From: Thermothielavioides terrestris NRRL 8126
Taxonomy: Eukaryota > Ascomycota > Sordariomycetes > Sordariales > Chaetomiaceae
Direction of reading: 5' to 3'
Assembly (NCBI RefSeq): GCF_000226115.1
Contig: NC_016458.1
Coordinates: 5,986,001 to 6,050,000 of the forward strand
DNA length: 64,000 nucleotides
The position numbers and the translations under genes are program-made. The stretch's first letter is position 1. The number at the start of each line of letters is the position of its first letter. The notes under the pieces were generated by a model, which saw only the letters and a program-made list of their open reading frames with translations, was not told where the DNA came from and did no database searches. Shown here piece after piece: positions 1 through 10,028 of the stretch.

Positions 1-603
1 GGGATAAAATCACGGGGACCGCTTATAGGCGCATCCCGTTAAGTTTGTGACGAGCGGAGATGTGCTTTTGGATAAATTGACGCGCCGCCGAGGACACGCA
101 ACTCAGAAGTAAGCGCGGCTTAGGCGACGCTCACGTGGTACAGTCGTAGAAGCTGTTGACGCATTTCACCGTTCCCAGTACTGTCAGATCATGGACCGAT
201 ATAGGTTGAGCTCGGAACGGACGGCTCCATGCAACCTGGCGGTCTCAGTATTGCCTCTGACACGCTGGAGTGGTGGACCAGAGTGGTGCCAGTTGCCACT
301 AGAGAAAGGCCTTCTTTTATACTCCCAGGGTCAAGAACAACTTGCCGATTATTGCTTTCTCCAAGAGAGAACGCTTCGAATAGTGACACTTTAGCTTACG
401 ATAGCCTACCGTTATTCAAAGCTCGCATCGCTCGCAAGCTAGGTATTCAGGTACTCGGAACCTAGTTAGGGTGAACTTCAATACCTCCAAGTTGACACTC
501 CAAAACTCTATATGGAAGCCAGAGCCTTCTTGCTACACCACAGGGTACGACGTACACCTCCTGTCTAATGCATCGCCATTCCTCCCCCATCCTGCCTCGT
601 CGA
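1..603. other. Left-edge intergenic stretch
   Basis: Only short overlapping frames with no recognisable family are present. The stretch lies downstream of the minus-strand GH76 gene, and its last part probably includes that gene's 3' untranslated region. No repeat, tRNA or conserved motif was recognised. Confidence 0.5.
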
Positions 604-2266
604 TTACGACATCATCACAGCCACCAGCGCGGCCAGGACCAATCCGAACCCAATCCTCGTCGCCGCACCGGTCGCCTTCCCGGCCCCATTCCCCTGCGAC
701 CCGGTACCGGCACCGGCACCATTCCCAGAGCCCGAAGACCCCGACCCCGATCCCGAATCCGAAGCCCCATTCCCACCGTCACCACCACCACTGCTATCAC
801 CAGGCTTCGCCGTCCCATTCGTCGCCACGCCCTTCCCGGCCGCGACCTCCTCGCGCAGCACGCCGCCAACCAGCACCGCCGAGAGCGCGTTCAGCTCCTC
901 GGGTGGCGCCCCGCGCAGATCATCAGCGCCGTCGTCCGCCCAGCGGAACGCGCACGCCCGGCCGGACTTGCCGCCGGCGCAGGACGCGACCGCGGCCTCG
1001 GCGGTGGTGCGCAGCGGCGCGGCGACGGCGTCGCGCAGGAAGGGCGCCAGCTGCGCGGCGCTGGCGAGCGCCCGCAGCAGCACCCCCTTGTAGAAGAGCA
1101 TGTCGCTGCTGCAGGTCGTCTTGCCGGCGGAGAGCTCGCAGGCGCTCTCGACGAGCGGGCCGGTCGCGTTGGTGGTGGTGGAGGTGGAGGTGCTGGCGGC
1201 GTCGCTGGGGGGGAAGAAGACGGTTAGGGTGCGGTCGGTGAGGGCGGTGAGGCGGGTCTGCCAGGTGGATTGTTGGGTTTTGTCGGTCGTCTGGGGTGCG
1301 TTGTCGGGTTAGTTAGTGGACGGTGGGATTGGTTTGGGGTGGGAGGGGCAAGGATGGGGGAGGAGGGAGATAGCTATGCTACGCACCTGGTTGTACATGT
1401 ATGCTGCTGCTTGGAGGAGCACCGCCGGGGCGAGGGAAAACTGGAGCTTGTCGATATCGCTGCAGTTACTCTCGATGGCAGCGCCGTCGTAGACGTTGTA
1501 CTTGGCGTCGATGTAGCCGACATCGCTGAGCCACTCCCAGGCCTTCCCGGCCCACTCGGCGTAGGTCTGGTTGCCCGTGTACCGGGCCAGCCGGGCGCCG
1601 AGGTTCAGGAACACGGCCGTGGACACCGTGTTTTTGTACATGTAGCCCTGGTTCACCGGCGACAGCTGCCAGCGCAGGCCGCCGTTGCACGCGTCGTCAG
1701 CCGCGTAACGCGCGGCTTGGACTTCGAACACGGCCTGGGCCAACTCGATCCAACTCGGGTCGGCCGCAGGCGGACGAGGAAAGTTCTGCTCGGCGGCTTG
1801 CATCGCCGTCATGCCCCAGAGACCCTCGTCGTCATTGCCCAGGCTCGCCGTCCAGTTAGGCGGCATGAAAGGGTGCTGCAGATCGGGGCCGCTCTGCCAC
1901 ACCAGCCCATTGAGTGATTCGGCGTTGTAGGTGCCATCATCCGAGTAGTACCAGTAGTCAAGCATGGTGGACCACAGCACGGCGCCCGTCCACCAGCTGT
2001 AGTCGCCGCCGGGCGGTGGTTGGGACACAAGGCCCGGAATTTGGCCCGACTGGTTGCCACGGTAGAAGCTCATGACATCGAAGGCCACATCTTTGGCCGC
2101 GGCCTTGATCGAGCCTGGGGTTTCCGATCAGCTTCGAGGCTCTGCATCTCTTCCTTGTGCAAAGGGGAATGTGAATGTGCTCACTGGAGGATCCAAATTC
2201 AACCTGCAACGCTGCCGACGCCGACGTGGCGCCAACGAGTAGCAAAGGCACCACCGACGGGTGCAT
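604..2266 (-). CDS. GH76 family alpha-1,6-mannanase, DFG5/DCW1 type, GPI-anchored
   Basis: Model: exons 2266-2185, 2114-1387 and 1290-604, 498 aa. Family knowledge: DFG5/DCW1 enzymes act at the cell surface and are thought to cross-link GPI proteins to wall glucan through their mannan. The first exon encodes a signal peptide (MHPSVVPLLLVGATSASA). The second holds the GH76 core, including the paired catalytic aspartates in NDDEGLW (about D122-D123) and an aromatic-rich start. The third ends in a Gly/Ser/Asn-rich linker and a hydrophobic tail (FGLVLAALVAVMMS) that fits a GPI-anchor signal. Introns are 70 and 96 nt with good donors (GTGAGC, GTGCGT). The start is the ATG directly before the signal peptide. 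The family call is firm; which paralogue it is cannot be decided here. Confidence 0.9.
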
Positions 2267-2873
2267 TGTTGCAATCAGACAGTGAGACCGCGCATGAGAC
2301 GCTGCGAAGAATGTCTACTACACGGTACGCCGCCTGCCAGCGGTGTCAAACTGGATCAGAGGTTCATTTAAAATGGCAAGCCAACCTTGGAAGTTTCTGC
2401 AATTGGTAACCTCGCTCCTGTGTACTTACCCCACCGGCCAAATTTCCGAGAAGGATGCGAGCGTTCATCTTGTTCCGGCTTTCTACTGGTTGCCCTACGC
2501 GCTGGTGGAGACCTCGCGTGTCACGATTAGCGGCGCGACCTCAGCACAAGTTCCATGGCTGCGACAGGCCAAACCAACGGCGACGAAGGCGCGCTCAGGG
2601 GAACCTGGAAGCACCCCGCTGCCGGGCAGCGGAATAGCATTGCAGGCTGTTGTTGCCTGGAAATGCACCCAATGCGCTGCCCTAAACTAGAGGCGTCGGC
2701 AGCAACTATCCGAGAGTTACCTCAGACATTTGAGCGGCTGCCAAGGTCGCACAAGGGTGGATCCGGCTAGTCCGATTCCAACTCTACCCAGGAGGCCTGG
2801 ACCTGATCCACTGGTTCCTGCATGATGCTTTCACTCACCACATCCTATGCCTAGCTAGCACAGTCAGCTCGCG
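2267..2873. promoter_or_regulatory. Divergent intergenic region between GH76 gene and kinase-like gene
   Basis: This 607 bp lies between two divergently oriented starts and presumably holds both promoters. Short frames in it show no family resemblance. No clear TATA element or repeat was recognised. Confidence 0.4.
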
Positions 2874-3747
2874 ATGTCGGGATATATTCCGCCAGTCGAC
2901 AACACAGCCACCCAGTATGACGGGACAGAAAGCCTAGCCGTCAATGATGGCCTTGTCCGCCGCTTCTTGTCGCTCGTGGCGCTCAACATCGCCGTGCACT
3001 TCTCGCGCGCGTACTTCCCCTGCGTGCCCATCTCAAAGCACCTGATCATCAAGACCGGGCCCTTTGTCCATCTCACCGAAGCCGCCACCATGCGGTTCGT
3101 GGCCGCCAACACGTCGATTCCCGTCCCGCGCGTGCATTGTGCTTTCGTCCACAAGAATCAAGCCATCATCGTCATGCAGCGCATCCGGGGGCGCTCGCTC
3201 TGCTGCGCGTGGAAGTCTATCTGACGCCGACCGAGAGGCCATCTTCAAACAACTGCGGGCCATGTTGCAAGAACTAAGGTCGCTGCCTCCCCCGCCTGGG
3301 GTCGGCATCGAAAGCTGCGTGGGCGGCTCCCTCCGGGACTCGCGCATAGCCCGGTCATGGCCCCGGTTCGGCCCGTTCAAGACGACGCAGGAGTTCCACC
3401 AGTGGCTCCGTCGCGACTTTCGGCCCGAGGAGCGTTCAAAGTACGTAGACGACCAAGACTGGGAGGACCTCAAGGACATGGTGGCCAAGCAAGACGGGCC
3501 GTGGCCTCCGCCGGTCTTCACTCACGGGGATCTCAATCCTTCCAACATCTTCGTGCGAGGTAACAGGGTGGTCGGCATTATCGACTGGGAGTTCGCAGGG
3601 TGGTACCCGTATTACTGGGAGTACACCTCCGCATGGTACGGGCATGAGACCCGGCAAGGGTGGGAAAAAGAGATCTTGAATTTTCTCGACCCGTATCCCG
3701 AGGAGCTGAAGATGGACCTCACACGCCAAAGGTGGTGGGATATCTGA
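2874..3747 (+). pseudogene. Aminoglycoside phosphotransferase (APH)-family kinase, apparently frameshifted
   Basis: The sequence encodes a typical fungal APH/choline-kinase-fold protein in two frames. The first frame, from ATG 2874, covers the N-lobe through VMQRIRGRSL. It hits a TGA near 3222, just where the homologous sequence continues in the next frame (LSDADREAIFKQLRAMLQ). The second frame carries the catalytic loop HGDLNPSNIF near 3524 and the metal-binding IIDWEF near 3579, and ends at 3747. Conserved sequence is continuous across the switch, and no GT..AG intron fits, so a one-base indel is the simplest reading. It is either a recent pseudogene or an assembly error. Members are mostly of unknown substrate and common in multiple copies in filamentous fungi. 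Confidence 0.75.
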
Positions 3748-4888
3748 GTTTGAAAAACCCCGTCAAAACAGGCAATACCGGCATTGCGGTCTATTTGACA
3801 TGCCTGCCCTGCCTGATTACCGAGGTATGTAACGCTTCAAAAAGCTCCAACACCTACACTACGGCCAATTCTCCTTCTGGCTGAGCATGTCCCGGGCATG
3901 TCGGCTTCGGCTGGCAACGTGCTCCGTCTACTCCAGTAGCGCTGCAACAGGACAGAGAGAGCGCGCACACAATTGCCCCAATGCAAACCTACTGCCGCCA
4001 GGCGTGTGCGGACTCAACGTACCCTGGACCCTCGCAATTGAGGCTCAGAGACGTGAAACCCATCCTCCCAACCACCTCGGCGAGGTCAGGTTGGGGGAGG
4101 TCCTCTTGGATACTCGGTGATATACCACCAGCTCCCCAAGCGGATTTAGCACACAGGAGTGGAGCATCGGGAGATGTCCCTCGAACTTGACCCCTTCCCC
4201 CGTATTTGACAGCCAGCCCGCCATTGGTTACCGTCTCCTCGGGAACATCGCGCCACACCGAAGGGGTCCTCTGGCGTGGGCTTTGCGCATTGCTGGGGAG
4301 GGTGGAGGAGAGACGGCCCGCGCCGGCAGCACTTACCGTGGTAACTCGGGGCTAGTGGCCTAGCTGGTGTGGTGCGGATTTCTGTATGCTACCGTGGTTG
4401 AAGATACAGATTCCGCTCCGCGGTGATGAGTTATGGATGGCTTGCGGCGCTGATAGCATTATTGCGTACAGCACGTGGCAGAGCTAGGCGAAGGAGATGA
4501 CAGATTATTGAAGCGAAGCTTCAATGACGAGGAGCCTTTCGAATGTGTACTGTGTACATAGAGGAAGCGAGGAAGGAGGCTTCGGTTCATTTACCAGGCA
4601 AATCCTCCAGAGTTATCGTTGTTTCGATTGGATGCCACATCTATGCCGTGTCTTAGCGGTGGAGATCTCCCCAATCTTTTCTCCATCTTTTCTCTATCCT
4701 GCCCCCTTTTGGCTATGTCTCCTTACAGTGTCGATCCTAAAGCGATGTAGGATGTTGGTATCTGGGTACTGACTTCGTCCATTGCGAGCCAGTTCGACTA
4801 CCTGGGTTAGTGGTTAGGGTTCGGGTTAACGGTTTGGGTCAGGGTTATCGGTTAGGTTTTTTTTTTTTTTTTTTTCTTTCTTTCTTTC

Positions 4889-4932
<44 letters not shown>

Positions 4933-5478
4933 TTTCTTTCTTTCTTTCTTTCTTTTTTTTTTTTTTTCCTCTCCCAGCCAGCTAGCTCGGGAGGTCGTCA
5001 GCTACAGTAGGCTGCGGGTAGCTATCGCATCGGCCTCGGCCCTTTCAAGCTTCGCTTCACCACTTACTGGGGCGTGGCATAGTCAAGTGTCTTGTTCTTT
5101 TGCTGTCTCATCCTGTCTATGTGAATTAGGCCCCGTAACCGATTTCAACCAAACAACCATTGGCGCCCGACACTAATGATGTATAACCCGCATCTTCATA
5201 CCCGATACGCTCTCCATCCAAGCCATGCGATAGCCCAATGTCAAAAAAGTGACAAAGTAGGCCCCCTTTTCCAATCTTGCCAGCCCCATAGGCAGGAGCT
5301 AATGAGTACAGGGTCCCGAAAGTCGTCAGGAACTGCCATGTGTTCAAGACAGCCGGCGGCGTCCCCCGATCAAGAATCAACGCCAATCAAGCCCGCAAAC
5401 AGAGACATGCTCCAAGCTTAAAATCCAAAACGGACATCTTCAGAATCCTTAAACAGCGCCGAAGATACTACGGGATTG
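3748..5478. other. Intergenic region with simple-sequence tracts
   Basis: This 1.7 kb lies between the kinase-like gene and the 3' end of glutamine synthetase. No convincing gene was found. Its notable content is the telomere-like patch and pyrimidine tract at 4803-4970, annotated separately. Minus-strand frames near 5126-5386 look unremarkable and may overlap the glutamine synthetase 3' UTR. Confidence 0.5.
4803..4970. repeat. Telomere-like degenerate TTAGGG patch followed by CTTT microsatellite
   Basis: From 4803 to about 4856 the plus strand reads as a degenerate series of TTAGGG-like units (GGTTAGGGTTCGGGTTAACG and similar). It runs directly into about 110 bases of pure pyrimidine: a T run, then repeated CTTT units, then another T run. 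Confidence 0.85.
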
Positions 5479-7002
5479 TTAGTTGGGCACAAGCTTCGCT
5501 GGGGCGACCTGGACGGATACGTACGTCTCCACGAGGATACCGGTGACACGGTAGGGGTCGGCGTTGCTGGCCGGCCGGCGGTCTTCAAAGTAGCCGTAGC
5601 CCTTAGCAGCAACCTCGCGGGGAATGCGGATGGAGGCGCCGCGGTTGGCCACGCCGTAGGTGAACTGGTCGATGGCGCCGGTCTCGTGGCGGCCGGTGAG
5701 ACGCTTCTCATTGTCCTCGCCGTAGACGGCAATGTGCTCCTGGTGGCGGCCCTCGAGCTTCTTGATGGCCTCCTCGATGGCCTTCATGCCGCCCTCCGCG
5801 CGCATCTCCTTGGAGGAGAAGTTGCTGTGCAGGCCCGCGCCGTTCCAGTCACCGGGGATGAGCTTGGGGTGCAGCGAGACCTTGACGCCAAAGTCCTCAG
5901 CAACACGGGCGAGGATGTAGCGGGCAATCCAGAGGTCGTCGCCCACTGGTTACCAAGTCAGCGTGCTGTTTACACCGCCGCATTATGTTTCTGGGGAGGT
6001 AGCTTACTGCTGATGCCAACACAGGGGCCGACCTGGAACTCCCACTGTGACTTGCTGACCTCGGCGTTGGTGCCCGAGATCTTGACACCGGCGTAGATGC
6101 AGGCGCGGAGGTGGCTCTCGACAACATCGCGCTGCACAACCCGCCCGGCGCCGACACCGCAGTAGTAGGGGCCCTGGGGAGCGGGGAAGCCCTGCAAAGG
6201 GATTTGTCAGTTGCCGCCTATGGTGGAACACTGGGGTTCTCAGGGGTACAAACGTTCGGGGGCCAGCCGTACGGCCGGTCGTTGAGATCCAGGAGGGTGT
6301 ATTCCTGCTCCAGACCGAACCACGGCTCCTTGTCGGCATGCGCCTGCATGAGCTTAGCGCACTCATGGCGGTAGTTGAACTTGTTCGGTGTGCCATCGTG
6401 GTTCCAGCATTCCGTCAGGACACTGAGAATGTGGTCAGCACGGAGCTCTCGCTCTCTCACGCTAAGGCGCGCCTGAAACAGGTATAATCGAGACGCACAG
6501 GATGTTGTCGCCCTTGCGGAACGGGTCGGGGTAGACGGCGACGGGCCGGAGATAGACATCCGAGTTCTCGCCGGGAGCCTGGCCGGTCGAGCTGCCGTCG
6601 AAGTTCCAGATGGGCAGCGTGTCGACATCCCACTTCTTGCCGTCGTCGCGAGGCTCAAGTGTCTGCAAGCCGGGTTAGCTTTCCATTGTCCGAATCGGCC
6701 CAATTGCCGCGTGTTGTATTGTGGGCAAACGTACGCGGGTCTTGGAGCGGGTCTGGCCCTCGGAATCGATCCAGATGTACTCGGCAATCACGATGCCGCG
6801 CTGGTCGAGCTGGGTGTACTTGTTGACCTGATTGTCGTGGCGCGTCAGTGGGCCGTACTCGCAACTATTTTCGCCGCAACGTCGGGTCTGCTTACGATCT
6901 CGGATCGTGAAATGGCAGCCTCTGACGTCGCCTTGAACGAAACTCATTAGCACGTGGGCTGCCACACACTTCCGGACAGCAGTGCGGGGATGACGCTACC
7001 AT
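5479..7002 (-). CDS. GLN1: Glutamine synthetase
   Basis: ATP-dependent ligation of ammonium to glutamate in the cytosol, the central nitrogen assimilation step. Model: exons 7002-7000, 6931-6896, 6827-6735, 6662-6499, 6422-6254, 6191-6008 and 5945-5479, 371 aa, close to the usual fungal length. Diagnostic stretches are [20 protein letters not shown] (beta-grasp), [12 protein letters not shown] (metal-binding Glu), [16 protein letters not shown] (ATP-binding), [19 protein letters not shown], and the C-terminal [10 protein letters not shown]. Introns are 62-76 nt, most with CTGAC-like branch sites. The first coding exon is the least certain: in this model it is only the ATG, joined to [12 protein letters not shown]. 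Three GATA-type sites lie upstream, in keeping with known AreA/NIT2 control of this enzyme. Confidence 0.95.
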
Positions 7003-7194
7003 TGCTGCGGTGCTGGTGAAGCGGCTCTGGGTATCTCAGGGGGGTGTATCTGGGGGCGAAGAGACGGCGCTGCGGTGGTATCACCTGCGATCGAGAAAGC
7101 AGCCCAAGAGGCTAAAGGAACGCAATTGATGACAGGTAAGTTGGAATGGCAGTTGCGCAGCAGTCACATTTCAACGCAGGGACCGAGGGAATTT

Positions 7195-7544
7195 TATCGG
7201 CGGCGAGTCGGAGGGGCCCCGCAATGGGGGTGGCGGGGCCGTGGGGCTCATCCCAGACTTCGTGGCCTTTGTTTCTGTGCTCCTGGCCGGTCCCTGACAG
7301 CGTTGAGACGGCCAAACACGCGACATGTCCAATTCATCCCGTCTCTCACCAATAGCGGCTCCCTTGGGGCGTGATCGAATGCGACCTCGGGCCGGGCGAG
7401 AGACGCAGGCAGCCCAATGAGAGGTTTCCGTTATGGTAGTTATTCTTAGCGACGTTACCCGGCCCGCTGGACCCTCCGATAAGGCCCGACACCCCACCAG
7501 GAGATCGCCACGGCCCACCGCGCTGTCCATCGAGTTGGCTTATC
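7195..7544. promoter_or_regulatory. Cluster of GATA-factor (AreA/NIT2) type sites upstream of glutamine synthetase
   Basis: GATAAG occurs on the plus strand at 7478-7483, its complement CTTATC at 7539-7544, and TTATCG (CGATAA on minus) at 7195-7200. All lie 190-540 bp upstream of the start. Function is inferred from the known nitrogen regulation of this gene in fungi. Confidence 0.45.
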
Positions 7545-7638
7545 ATCAGTCGGGCAGCGCTGATTGGCTGATGCCTTTGTCTTGCGTAAGGCCGCTGATG
7601 CGTGCAAAACCACCACGCCAGCTGCCGGATGCGGCTGC

Positions 7639-7704
7639 CACCCGCCCTGCACCCACCCTGCAGCCGCCTTGCAACCGCCTTGCACCCGCCTGGAAACCGC
7701 CCCG
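7639..7704. repeat. 11-bp minisatellite, six copies
   Basis: Six consecutive 11-base units: CACCCGCCCTG, CACCCACCCTG, CAGCCGCCTTG, CAACCGCCTTG, CACCCGCCTGG, AAACCGCCCCG. Units differ by one to four bases. No function is evident. Confidence 0.85.
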
Positions 7705-10028
7705 CTGTGCCCGACGATCGAATTTTCTGGGGCACCCCAGTTCGGGTGCGACAAATATGTTCGTGTCATCTTTGCACGCTGCGAGAACTGCGCGGAGCAT
7801 TCTGGAACCTGTTTTCCAAGGTTCTGTCATCCGAACTGGACACGCGGGTAACACGATCCGAGAGCATGCCACTCCCGCAACGGCCAGTTCATTGCGGAAC
7901 TCGAGTACGTTATCGGGTTTTCCAGGTTCTTCAGGCCCTCAATACGAACTCGCAGTGGCAGTTTGCGCACAGCCCGCACTGGCCAGTGGCGCTTTCAAGT
8001 CGCCACCTTGCTAACTCCGTGGCTGAGCCTTGACGCCAAGAAACGGTCCGTTGTCGGTGTGTCTTGCCAGCGCCAGGGTATTCAGCCGAAATCAAGCAAG
8101 CTGACCGCCTAACTCTCCCGACGTCATCCCGCCGACCATTTAACCGTCACTGCGTTTCAGGTGATCGCCCGTCTCACCGACAGATCGGAGTCTCCGTTAG
8201 TGACTGAGCCCGCCGAAACTGCAAGACCTGGAATGGAATGCATGTCTGGTGTCTCCATCCAACCACGCTCTGGGCTCAGGAACGTGTAATTGCTACGTTT
8301 GCGTCCTGCGTTTACACACTGAGGGATACAATTGACCGTCTGGGAAGTCTCCGATCCTATGGAGATGGCAGTTGCCGGATGTAGCGACATGTTGAGGAAG
8401 TCTGAGCCGTCCAAACAACGACAACCGGCTTGGTAGCCCCAAATGGCACGTGACGACTGTCTGCTCTCTTTGTTGGCTAGCAGGGATTGCTTGTTTGGCA
8501 AGATCCATGGTCTAGAAATCTGTCGACTGGTACTTCGAAATCTGTATGCGTTCAGATACCCGGCGGGTATGTCCAGTTGGTTATTGGCAACGCTGATGCA
8601 GGGTGAAGTGAAGGGTGCTGTGGTGTACGTACCTGGGTAGTTTAAGGCCAAGTATTGACTGTGAGACGGCGATGTTGCCGGGCCAACGGTCCAGGCACTT
8701 CCCGTCTCCACTTACCCCTGAGCCATGCACAAGACTTCGATAAATGAAGGACAGACAGCTAGAGCAGGTCCAGCAAATGGCTCGGGAGAAACAAATCATT
8801 GTCTGGCGCCGGCGCCCATGCGACAAGGACGGTGAAAGATATGAAAAATCATAGGTCATGGGGGAAAGGAATGGAAAGCCAGTTGACAATGTGCAACCGG
8901 ACAAATCTTTACGTGCGGACATCTGTGTCGATTTGCGCTATGTTGCCGGGCGACGACCGACGGACATCTAACATAGAGAATTGGAGGAAACGCTCTTGAT
9001 GGAAACTCTGCCTTAGCACGGTTGGCTTCATCGTGGAAGTGCGAAGCATCCAATCATCTCCGCTTGCCAAATGGCATACCTTAGCTCTCTTGAGCACCAT
9101 ACTGAACATCACAAACAACAGCATCTCCCCTCAACGTGAAGGTCAATGGCCGTGGCACGACACTGGGAATACATGCGTTAGCCCCTAACATGTCTTATGT
9201 TGTTTGTCGTCCGATTACACTCGCCGCGTCTCGCTGTGGCGGCCGGGGCCCCGTGGCGAGGTGCCTTCTTGGTGTTCTGCCGTTTGGCATGTCTCTCATC
9301 CCCAGCTTCCTCAGAAATGCGAACCAATGCCTGGCCATTGCGGAACTCCTCATAAGATCTCTGTAATTCGCTACGCCCACGAGTTATCGAAATGGTCGAA
9401 ATGGCATCGATGGGGGAAGAGGTGTTTTGTGGGGAGGGGGGGGGGGGGGGGGTCGGAAGGTTGACCAAATGAGTCAAGCCGAAGGCCCAACCTGTGATGG
9501 CTGAGCTTAGCGGTTCAACACGGTGGTAGGCATGAAGCAGTAGATATTAGATATTCTTGAGCAGCATACCTTTGCCGAGACGTGAGAACCATCCCAGACA
9601 CAGCAATCACCAGGCATCGGAAGTCTTGGAAGAAGGAAAGAATGTATAAGGTTCTGCTCAAAACATCAGGTGTCGCCTACCCAGCTGCCAGATTTCCTGT
9701 GCGAAACATTTCGAGATTCTGACCTCGCCCACTAAGCGACTGTATTCATCTGATGTTGCTCGACTCGCGCGGCCGGTTTCCATGCGTGCCTTCCCGGCTG
9801 CCGCATCTGCGGCGATGCTTTGCTCTGTTTACAACGCACACTCACCTTGACCGATTTTTTCCCTTGCTACCCAGTTCCTCTTCCTTGAAGGAAATAACGA
9901 GGCCAGCAATTTTCCCTTCCCCCGTGTTTTCTGTCCTCTTCCCTTGTCACAATTGCGGCCTCGTTACCACGGAGTTCTCGGTCCTCTCTCCTTACTCTCG
10001 CACTCTTCCTGGCTTGTCTTTCATCAAA

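Larger units (their letters stand above)
7003..10028. other. 3 kb gene-poor region with GATA sites, an 11-bp minisatellite and a poly-G tract
   Basis: No frame here resembles a known family and none has a convincing start and splice structure. The part next to glutamine synthetase is its promoter, with GATA sites at 7195, 7478 and 7539. A six-copy minisatellite lies at 7639-7704, and a G homopolymer lies near 9430-9452. The final 300 bp, pyrimidine-rich, probably form the promoter and 5' UTR of the RNase H gene. Confidence 0.5.

Noticed and set aside
471..1241. Long Arg/Pro/Ser-rich plus-strand frame
   Set aside because: It is the antisense of the GH76 C-terminal exon; its composition is that of a GC-rich shadow frame and it has no ATG start.
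5126..5386. Minus-strand frame of 86 residues downstream of glutamine synthetase
   Set aside because: Its start codon is not firmly placed and it lies in a probable 3' UTR; no domain.
7433..8014. 193-residue plus-strand frame over the minisatellite
   Set aside because: The frame is kept open by the GC-rich repeat; no start context, domain or splice support.
9430..9452. Poly-G tract as a functional element
   Set aside because: A homopolymer of this kind is common and prone to sequencing error; no feature surrounds it.
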